Assembly: GCA_041394405.1 (NCBI GenBank)
Contig: JAWKIF010000007.1
Span: forward strand, 1 to 64,000
DNA: 64,000 bases
Reading direction: 5' to 3'
Origin: Microthrix sp041394405
Lineage (GTDB): Bacteria > Actinomycetota > Acidimicrobiia > Acidimicrobiales > Microtrichaceae
The notes below the pieces were generated by a model that had not been told where the DNA came from, ran no database searches, and saw nothing but the letters and a program-made list of their open reading frames with translations. Each line of letters opens with the position of its first letter. Positions within the stretch are counted from its first letter, which is position 1. Of this stretch, positions 57,992-64,000 are shown piece after piece. The position numbers and the translations under genes were made by a program.

Positions 57992-58735
57992 CTAACAGAG
58001 CCTCCAACCCACCGGGGTCGACCTGTTGGGAACCTCCAGCTGGGCGGCAGGGATGACCACCGCACCCCCGGTGGACACGTCGCGCGAGACCACCACCCCC
58101 AGCAACCGGCCGTCGGGGTTGAACACCCCACTGCCCGACGACCCGCCGATGACGTCCACGTCGGTCAGCAACAACTCCGTGGGTCCGACGCCGTAGTTCC
58201 GCCCGTCCACCCAGCCGAGCGCCCGGCCCGTGTCCACCTGCAGCGGGGCACCCCCCGGGAAGCCCGCAACGATGATCAGCTGGCCTGGTTCCACCGGAGC
58301 CGGCAAGGGATCGACGCCATCGGTTCCGTCCGAGTCGTTCCCGACCTTGGCCACCGCCAGGTCCTCCACATGCTGCACCCGATACTCCTCCACGGGTCGC
58401 ACCGACCCGTCGTTGAGCACCACCCTGGCCCCCGTCGTGTCACCCAGCACGTGGCGGTTGGTGACCACCGACCCGTCGTCCAACAGCACCCCGGAGCCCT
58501 GCACCGGGCCGTCGCAGCGCGACGCCTCCACCCGCACCGAGATCTCCGCCAGCTGTTCCACCAACTCCGGCGCAACGCCCGGGACGGGCTCCGTGGCCTC
58601 CACGGCCTCCGGTACGGCCTGCGCCGTGGCCACGGGAGTGCGCCACGCCATCATCGACCCGACCAGCACCCCGACGGCCGTCGCCAGGGTCAACGCCACC
58701 GCAGGCCGCGGGCCGGCCGCTTCTCGCTTCCGCAT
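57992..58735 (-). CDS. Exported trypsin-like serine protease
   Basis: 247 residues from ATG 58735 (MRKREAAGPRPAVAL). An N-terminal TM or signal segment (LTLATAVGVLVGSMMAW) is followed by the protease domain: His in SVVTNRHVLGD (about 110), Asp in HVEDLAVAKVGND (about 130-135) and Ser in DVIGGSSGSGVFNPDG (about 210), so the triad is complete. No PDZ domain, so it differs from HtrA; it resembles the small membrane-anchored MarP-like proteases of actinobacteria. Possible role in envelope protein processing. A further N-terminal start at 58789 is less likely. Confidence 0.87.
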   Translation of the reverse strand: MRKREAAGPRPAVALTLATAVGVLVGSMMAWRTPVATAQAVPEAVEATEPVPGVAPELVEQLAEISVRVEASRCDGPVQGSGVLLDDGSVVTNRHVLGDTTGARVVLNDGSVRPVEEYRVQHVEDLAVAKVGNDSDGTDGVDPLPAPVEPGQLIIVAGFPGGAPLQVDTGRALGWVDGRNYGVGPTELLLTDVDVIGGSSGSGVFNPDGRLLGVVVSRDVSTGGAVVIPAAQLEVPNRSTPVGWRLC

Positions 58736-58805
58736 GCCCCGATTCAGCCACACCACGCAGCGTGGCGCAAGTATTCTCGGCAACCACACACCGTATTCGG
58801 GCGAT

Positions 58806-59807
58806 TCAGTCCGACCGGCCTACCGCCGAGCCGTAGGCCGCCCAGATCTCCTCGGCCGCAACCGGCGCCGGCACCTCACCCGAGCGCACCGCCGACTCGG
58901 CCCGCCGCACCACGGCGGCGACCGCCTCGTCGGCGTGCAACGAGGCGATCAGCCGGTCCTCCAGCAGACCCCACATCCAGCGCACCTGTTGGCTTCGGCG
59001 GCGCTCCTCCAGCTCCCCGGAGGCACTCATGACCCGTCGATGCTCGACCACCTGTTCCCACAGTTCGGGCACCGCCTCGTTGGTCAACGCCGACACACAC
59101 ATCACGGGAGGCGACCAGTTGGGGCTCGCCGGGGCCAGCAGGTGCAGGGCACGTTTCAACTCGGCCGCAGCCAGCTGCGCCCGCTGAAGGTTGTCGCCGT
59201 CGGCCTTGTTCACCGCCACCAGGTCGGCCAGCTCCAGGATGCCCTTCTTGATGCCCTGCAGCTCGTCGCCTGCCCCGGGCAGCATGAGCACGCAGAACAT
59301 GTCCACCATGTCGGCCACCATGGTCTCGGACTGGCCCACCCCCACCGTCTCCACCAGCACCACGTCGAAACCAGCGGCCTCGCACACCACCATGGTCTCC
59401 CGGGTGACGCTGGTGACCCCGCCCAGCGTGGTGCCCGTGGGTGACGGGCGCACAAACGCCTGCGGGTCCGCCGCCAGCCGACCCATGCGGGTCTTGTCAC
59501 CCAGGATCGACCCGCCCGTGCGGGTGCTGGAGGGATCCACGGCCAACACCGCAACCCGGTGGCCAGCCCGGGTGAGGTTGCTGCCCAGTTGGTCGATGAA
59601 GGTGCTCTTGCCGACCCCCGGCACCCCCGTGATACCCACGCGGTGGGCATCCCCGCTGGCCGGAAGCAGCGCGGCAAGCACCGCCCTGGCCCGCTCCCGG
59701 TGATCGGCGCGCCGGCTCTCGATCAGGGTGATGGTTCGGGCGAGCACCGTGCGGTCGCCGGCCAGGGTTCCCGACACGTACCGATCGACCTCCCACAGTG
59801 GAGCCAT
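58806..59807 (-). CDS. meaB: MeaB/ArgK GTPase of methylmalonyl-CoA mutase
   Basis: 333 residues from ATG 59807. G-domain motifs: Walker A GITGVPGVGKSTFID (about 60), DPSSTRTGGSILGDKTRMGR (about 90-110), VETVGVGQSE (about 155) and AVNKADGDN (about 197, G4). This is the full MeaB pattern, with the C-terminal helical dimerisation part. It protects and reloads adenosylcobalamin in methylmalonyl-CoA mutase; the mutase genes are not in the window. Ends 70 nt from the protease gene start, on the same strand. Confidence 0.93.
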   Translation of the reverse strand: MAPLWEVDRYVSGTLAGDRTVLARTITLIESRRADHRERARAVLAALLPASGDAHRVGITGVPGVGKSTFIDQLGSNLTRAGHRVAVLAVDPSSTRTGGSILGDKTRMGRLAADPQAFVRPSPTGTTLGGVTSVTRETMVVCEAAGFDVVLVETVGVGQSETMVADMVDMFCVLMLPGAGDELQGIKKGILELADLVAVNKADGDNLQRAQLAAAELKRALHLLAPASPNWSPPVMCVSALTNEAVPELWEQVVEHRRVMSASGELEERRRSQQVRWMWGLLEDRLIASLHADEAVAAVVRRAESAVRSGEVPAPVAAEEIWAAYGSAVGRSD

Positions 59808-59879
59808 GGCGCTTCACGGTAACCCCGGCGCCAGGTGGGGCCAGCGACCGATAGGATCTCGGCGCCCCCGGCGCCAAAT

Positions 59880-61232
59880 ATGACCACCTTCCTCGGCCTG
59901 CTCGCTGTACTCGCACTCATCGCCGCCAACGCGTGGTTCGTGGCAGCCGAATTCGGGTACGTGGCCGTCCGTCGTGGCCGTCTGGAGGAGGCCGCCGAGG
60001 CCGGCGACGCTTCGGCCGGCCGGGCCATGGGCGTGCTCTCCCGATTGGGCTTCATGCTGTCGGGCGCCCAGTTCGGCATCACCGTCACCTCGCTGGTGGT
60101 GGGCTTCATCGCCGAGCCGGTGTTCGAGCGGCTCTTCTCGCCGCTGTTCCGGGTGGCGGGGTTGGACGGCACGGCCCGCACCGCTGCCGCCACGGCCCTG
60201 GGCTTTCTGGTGGCCGTGGCGGCCCAGATGGTGCTGGGCGAGCTGGCGCCCAAGAACTACGCCATCGCCCGACCCGAGCAGGTGGCACGCCGCCTGGCTC
60301 GGGGACTGGCCCTCTACATGCGGCTGTTCGGGCCCATCGTGCGGCTCTTCGACGGCTCAGCCAACGCGCTGCTGGCCCGCTTCGGGCTGCACGCGGTCGA
60401 GGAAATCGACGCCACGGTCACCGTCGAGGAGCTCGACTACATCGTCGACGCGGCCGCCGAGGCGGGCAGCCTGAGCGACGGGCAGGTGGCGCTGTTGCGG
60501 CGGGCCCTGGAGTTTCGCAATCTCACCGCTGAGAAGATCATGGTGCCGCGGCGCAAGGTGGACACGCTGCCGTTGGACGCCACCGGAGCCGACCTGTTGG
60601 CCGCCGCCCGCCGGGCACACACGCGCTTTCCGGTCGTGGAGCGCACCGGCGCCGGCATCGACGAGGTGCGGGGCGTCGTCAGCGTCAAGCAGCTCGTCGC
60701 GGTGAAGCCTGCGTTGCGAGCCACGGCCCGCGTCTCGGAGTTGATGAACACCAAACCAGTCGAGGCCGTCGAGGCGGCCTCCGCCCAGGACCTGTTGTCC
60801 AGCTTCCGGCGTCGCGGCCAGGAGCTGGCCGTCATCATCGACGAGTACGGCGACCTGGCCGGCATCGTCACGCTGGAGGACCTGGTGGAGCGCCTCGTCG
60901 GGCCCATCGAGGACGAGTACGACCCACCCGAGGCCGGCGGCGAGCTGGGCACCGCCACGCCGCAGGGCCGGCGGCTTCGGGGGTCCACCCTGGTTGCCGA
61001 CGTTGCGCGCGAACTCGGCCTCGACCTGCCTGAGGGGCCCTACGACACGGTCGGCGGGTTGATCATGACGCGACTCGGCACCGTTCCAACCGTCGGCGAC
61101 CGGGTGGAGATTGCGACAACGGGCTCCGACGTGGCGCTCAGCTTCGAGGTGGAGGAGATGGACCACCGAGCGGTCGAATGGGCCCGGTTGGTTTCCCGGA
61201 CCTCCACCGCGCGCGGGGGTGGCGGATCGTGA
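59880..61232 (+). CDS. CNNM/CBS/CorC_HlyC transporter-like protein 1
   Basis: 450 residues from ATG 59880 (MTTFLGLLAVLALIAANAWF). The DUF21/CNNM membrane domain covers about 1-190, including AEFGYVAVRRGRLEE and MVLGELAPKNYAIARPE. A CBS pair follows (about 205-330: MVPRRKVDTLPLDATGADLL, VIIDEYGDLAGIVTLEDLVE) and then a CorC_HlyC domain (about 350-440). Known as hemolysin family, but relatives act in divalent cation (Mg2+/Co2+) efflux. The stop overlaps the next paralogue's GTG by 4 bp (GTGA). Confidence 0.93.
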   Translation: MTTFLGLLAVLALIAANAWFVAAEFGYVAVRRGRLEEAAEAGDASAGRAMGVLSRLGFMLSGAQFGITVTSLVVGFIAEPVFERLFSPLFRVAGLDGTARTAAATALGFLVAVAAQMVLGELAPKNYAIARPEQVARRLARGLALYMRLFGPIVRLFDGSANALLARFGLHAVEEIDATVTVEELDYIVDAAAEAGSLSDGQVALLRRALEFRNLTAEKIMVPRRKVDTLPLDATGADLLAAARRAHTRFPVVERTGAGIDEVRGVVSVKQLVAVKPALRATARVSELMNTKPVEAVEAASAQDLLSSFRRRGQELAVIIDEYGDLAGIVTLEDLVERLVGPIEDEYDPPEAGGELGTATPQGRRLRGSTLVADVARELGLDLPEGPYDTVGGLIMTRLGTVPTVGDRVEIATTGSDVALSFEVEEMDHRAVEWARLVSRTSTARGGGGS

Positions 61233-62365
61233 GCACCCCCCTGGCCCTCAGCCTGTCGGTGTTGCTGTTGGCCGTCAACGGCGGCTTCGTCGCCGCCGAG
61301 TTCGCCGTTCTGGCCGCCCGGCGGTCGCGCCTCGAGCAGATGTCGGCCGATGGCGACCGGCGAGCCGAAGCCGGGATCAAGGCCTCCCAGGAGCTGTCGC
61401 TGATGCTGGCCGGCGCCCAGCTGGGCATCACGATGTGCTCGCTGGGCTTGGGTGCCCTGGCCGAGCCGGCAGTGGCCGGGTTGATCGAGTCGGCCCTGCA
61501 CGACGCCGTGAAGCTCCCCGATGGGGTCACCCACGCCATCGGCTTCAGCCTCGGGCTGTCCATCGTGGTGTTCCTGCACATGGTGCTGGGCGAGATGGCG
61601 CCCAAGAGCGTGGCCATCTCGGCGCCCGAACGCTCGGTGCTCTGGCTGGCCAGGCCCTTTGTGGCCTTCGTCAAGGCGTTCCGGCCGCTCATCGAGTTCC
61701 TGAACTGGGTGGCAAACGGCGTCGTTCGTCTCACCGGTACCACCCCCCGCGACAGTGCGGCAGCACACAGCGCCGCCGACCTGGGGGTGTTGATTCGTCA
61801 ATCCGGCGCAGGGTCCGGTGGCACTCCCGGCATCGATCCCACCGACCAGGAGTTGCTCACCCGGGGCCTGCACCTCAACGTGACCACGGTCGAATCGGTC
61901 ATGACCCCGGCGGCCGACATCGTCCACGTCGACGTCGACGACACCGCAGCGGACATCGAGGCCACCGCCACGGCCACGGACCGCAGCCGATTGGTGGTCA
62001 CCCGAGACGGCGACCCAGATGCGGTGGCGGGAATGGTGCTGGTTCGCGACCTGCTGCTGTTGGACGACGCCGAGCGGGCGGAGCGCACCGCGGCCGAGAT
62101 GGTGCGGCCCATCTCCCTGCTCTCGCCGGACCAGGCCGTGGAGGACGTGCTGGTGAGCATGCAGGGCGACCGGCGCCATCTGGGGTTGGTCGTGGGTGAT
62201 GGTGGTGAGACGCTGGGGCTGGTGACGCTTCGAGACCTCATCGAGGAGGTGGTGGGCGACGTAGAGGAGCCGCCGGTGCGTCTCCGCGTCCAGGGCCGCC
62301 TCAAGAGCCTGCGTCACAACACCCGCCGGCGCACCCCGACGGTTCCCACCGCCGGCATCCGCTGA
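61229..62365 (+). CDS. CNNM/CBS transporter-like protein 2
   Basis: 378 residues from GTG 61229 (VSTPLALSLSVLLLAVNGGF). A DUF21/CNNM domain with AEFAVLAARRSRLEQM and MVLGEMAPKSVAISAPERSV, then a CBS pair (VMTPAADIVHVDVDDTAADI, LGLVTLRDLIEEVVGDVEEP). The final CorC_HlyC domain is missing, unlike its upstream paralogue, which makes it about 70 residues shorter. The pair is translationally coupled and may form a heteromer. Confidence 0.92.
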   Translation: MSTPLALSLSVLLLAVNGGFVAAEFAVLAARRSRLEQMSADGDRRAEAGIKASQELSLMLAGAQLGITMCSLGLGALAEPAVAGLIESALHDAVKLPDGVTHAIGFSLGLSIVVFLHMVLGEMAPKSVAISAPERSVLWLARPFVAFVKAFRPLIEFLNWVANGVVRLTGTTPRDSAAAHSAADLGVLIRQSGAGSGGTPGIDPTDQELLTRGLHLNVTTVESVMTPAADIVHVDVDDTAADIEATATATDRSRLVVTRDGDPDAVAGMVLVRDLLLLDDAERAERTAAEMVRPISLLSPDQAVEDVLVSMQGDRRHLGLVVGDGGETLGLVTLRDLIEEVVGDVEEPPVRLRVQGRLKSLRHNTRRRTPTVPTAGIR

Positions 62366-62379
62366 GCCGCCGCGCTTTC

Positions 62380-63237
62380 TCAGCCGATCGCCGGCCGCAG
62401 CCGCTGGTTGGGCGCCCACTTCGGTTCGTAGCTGAGCCGCCGCGGCCCGCGGTAGCGCAACACGTCCAGCGTGACCCCGTTGGGGTTCTGCGCCGCCCAC
62501 TCCGCCGCCAGGCGGTGCATGACGCGCAGGCGGCCGGTGAGGTCCGAGCCCTGCAGCGGCATGACGAAAAGGTTGTGGGCGCACGGGGCAAAGACCGCGA
62601 CGTCGGGATCCGGGCCCATGTCGCCCAGCGCCACGCTGAGGTCCATCGCGTGGCCGGTGACGGCCAGCCCCTTGCCCTCGATCAGAGCGAAGCAGTGGTC
62701 GTCTTTGAGCATCATGGTGTGGTCGACGGGCACCCGCTCCAACACGTTGCGGGTGGCCACCTCGAAGGCCTCGTCCATGGATATTTCCCAGCTCCGGGCG
62801 TGCTCTCGGGCCACCATGACCATCGTGCGATCCAGGGCCACGCCAAGGCCCAGCTGCGAGGTGGGGCCAAGCGGCCTGGTCACCGCCTCGACGTCGACGG
62901 GGAGGCCGACGACGCCGTAGATCCGGGTTCGCAGCAGCGGCCTGACCTGCTCCCAGTCGCTCACCAGTGCCTCGATCCGAGCCGGCGCCAGCTGGTCCAG
63001 GCTGGAGATGACGTCGTACACCAACAGGCGCCATCCCGCTCGCGGCGACTCGGCGGCGATATGGGCCAGGTTGTACATGCCGAAGACCGGGCCACCGGGT
63101 ACCTCCAGCGTGCCCAACCGATCATTGACCACGGGTGCCCCGTAGCGATGGGTGATCACCGACTCGGCGATCTTCAGCAGCTCGTTGGCTCGTCCCCTGC
63201 TCTTCAGCGGCTTCGCCCACTCGGGTAGCGGTGCCAT
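62380..63237 (-). CDS. Conserved hypothetical protein
   Basis: 285 residues from ATG 63237 (MAPLPEWAKPLKSRGRANEL); the frame extends to 63291, but that part is non-family-like. No signal or TM. Segments: LEVPGGPVFGMYNLAHIAAE, ARIEALVSDWEQVRPLLRTR, IYGVVGLPVDVEAVTRPLG, VDHTMMLKDDHCFALIEGKG, VAVFAPCAHNLFVMPLQGSD and a C-terminal RYRGPRRLSYEPKWAPNQRL. It looks like a soluble alpha/beta protein. I do not recognise it. It ends 14 nt from the convergent CBS gene. Confidence 0.78.
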   Translation of the reverse strand: MAPLPEWAKPLKSRGRANELLKIAESVITHRYGAPVVNDRLGTLEVPGGPVFGMYNLAHIAAESPRAGWRLLVYDVISSLDQLAPARIEALVSDWEQVRPLLRTRIYGVVGLPVDVEAVTRPLGPTSQLGLGVALDRTMVMVAREHARSWEISMDEAFEVATRNVLERVPVDHTMMLKDDHCFALIEGKGLAVTGHAMDLSVALGDMGPDPDVAVFAPCAHNLFVMPLQGSDLTGRLRVMHRLAAEWAAQNPNGVTLDVLRYRGPRRLSYEPKWAPNQRLRPAIG

Positions 63238-63320
63238 GGTGTCCTCCCCTGCCGAGCGAACCTCGCCGGCACCGACGACGGTAGGAAGCACCTGGCCGCC
63301 CGGCCACGGGGACCGCGACC

Positions 63321-63349
63321 CATTGCCGACCAGGCTCGGGTCGGCAATG
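63321..63349 (-). terminator. Hairpin terminator of the SDR gene
   Basis: CATTGCCGACC, 7-nt loop, GGTCGGCAATG: a perfect 11-bp stem located 48 nt beyond the stop at 63397. Confidence 0.75.
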
Positions 63350-63396
63350 TTGGGGGCGTTCGCGCCCGGAATTCCGTTGCCAGGCCCGCCCTGCTG

Positions 63397-64000
63397 CTAC
63401 CAGGTGAGCCCCAGCGTGGTGCGCATCGTCGCCTCGAAGGCGTGGTCGTCCATGGTCGCGCGGGCCCCCAGCACCAGTTCGGCGTCGTCTCCCACCGGCA
63501 CGCGCAACGGCGTCTCCGGGTTCTCGATGGCATCGGCCACCGCAACCGCCACCCGCTCGGGCCCCGGCCGTCCGCCCGGCGTCAGCGCCGAGGAGATGGC
63601 CGACCACTGCCGATCGAGCTCCTCGTAGATGGTGCCATCCACCAGCTCGTTCGTCTCCTTCGTGGCCATGGGCGTGTCGAAGTAACCGGGTTGCACGATG
63701 ACCAGGCGGATGCCGAAATGGCCCAGCTCGAAGTAGGCCGATTCGCTGTAGGACTCCACCGCAGCCTTGCTGGCCGAGTAGATGCCCCCCAGCGGCGTGC
63801 CCACCCGCCCCTGTACCGAGGACATGTTCACGATGACCCCCGAGCCCCGGGCGCGCATGGCCGGGGCGACGGCCGCCGTCATGCGAAACGTGCCCCAGAA
63901 GTTGGTGTCCATCACCCACCGGGCCACGTCCTCCGGGTAGGCCTCCACGGGGCCGTGGCGATCCACCCCGGCGTTGTTCACCAGGCCGTCCAACGGCCCG
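63397..64000 (-). CDS. Short-chain dehydrogenase/reductase, N-terminus beyond right edge
   Basis: The visible 200 residues on the minus strand end at 63397; the cofactor-binding N-terminus lies outside the window. Present: LVNNAGVDRHGPVEAY (NNAG), MSSVQGRVGTPLGGIYSASK with Tyr and Lys of the YxxxK catalytic pair, and FGIRLVIVQPGYFDTPMATK. Classical SDR of unknown substrate. The likely start is outside; an internal ATG at 63993 would cut off the Rossmann glycine motif. Confidence 0.9.
   Translation of the reverse strand, partial: GPLDGLVNNAGVDRHGPVEAYPEDVARWVMDTNFWGTFRMTAAVAPAMRARGSGVIVNMSSVQGRVGTPLGGIYSASKAAVESYSESAYFELGHFGIRLVIVQPGYFDTPMATKETNELVDGTIYEELDRQWSAISSALTPGGRPGPERVAVAVADAIENPETPLRVPVGDDAELVLGARATMDDHAFEATMRTTLGLTW

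Overview
The window reads as a chromosomal segment of a high-GC actinobacterium, most likely class Acidimicrobiia (Candidatus Microthrix / Ilumatobacter-like); this is inferred from gene content, not from a marker gene. The signs are: the conserved block crgA - trpG/pabA - PASTA kinase - pbpA - rodA - pstP - fhaB - fhaA - tRNA-Leu, an order known from mycobacteria; an F420-type LLM oxidoreductase; a mycothiol-type isomerase; a DUF222/HNH (13E12-like) gene with an actinobacterial SOS box; and many GTG starts with 1-4 bp gene overlaps.

Layout. 1-9.2 kb: partial membrane protein, metallo-beta-lactamase-fold hydrolase, SufS/SufU iron-sulfur genes, secreted M23 endopeptidase, guaB, F420-type oxidoreductase behind a 24-bp tandem repeat, pterin dehydratase. 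9.2-17.6 kb: a large zinc-ribbon membrane protein, a phosphatase-like protein with an Asp in place of the catalytic Cys, an unknown pair, an ABC exporter, and a sigma factor fused to a zinc motif, a membrane segment and a Thr/Pro-rich outer domain. 17.7-20.4 kb: three separately transcribed minus-strand genes for exported proteins (an L,D-transpeptidase lipoprotein and two low-complexity proteins with the same C-terminal tail), all sharing one bipartite upstream motif. 20.5-31.9 kb: EVE, DUF2752, GGDEF-EAL, gamma-carbonic anhydrase, flavin reductase, an MBL hydrolase, a thioredoxin-like/UGSC selenoprotein operon with an in-frame UGA, a lone Phd antitoxin, and two divergent citrate synthases, one carrying a DNA-binding domain.

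31.9-37.3 kb is an accessory island with visibly different codon use: a STAND-like ATPase with TPRs, a Phd/PIN toxin-antitoxin pair, an IS3-type element and a repeat-protein fragment at its right edge. 37.3-46.6 kb: YjbR protein, RHH regulator plus solitary DNA methyltransferase, a mycothiol-type enzyme, a DUF983 protein, a frameshifted SOS-box DUF222/HNH gene, and a divergent acyl-CoA ligase/thiolase pair around a perfect 22-bp palindrome.

46.6-57.9 kb is the cell-wall growth and division block: CrgA, the glutamine amidotransferase, a PASTA kinase with two extra PASTA-only membrane proteins, PBP, RodA, PP2C phosphatase and two FHA proteins, ending at tRNA-Leu(CAG). Kinase and phosphatase presumably set the phosphorylation state of FHA partners and of the RodA/PBP synthase. 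57.9-64 kb: trypsin-like protease, MeaB, two CNNM/CBS transporters in tandem, an unknown protein and a partial SDR.

The most notable items are the UGA-containing UGSC gene (a known family, easily mis-annotated as two ORFs) and the three-gene exported-protein group with a shared promoter-like motif and a shared C-terminal tail, which I do not recognise as a described system.
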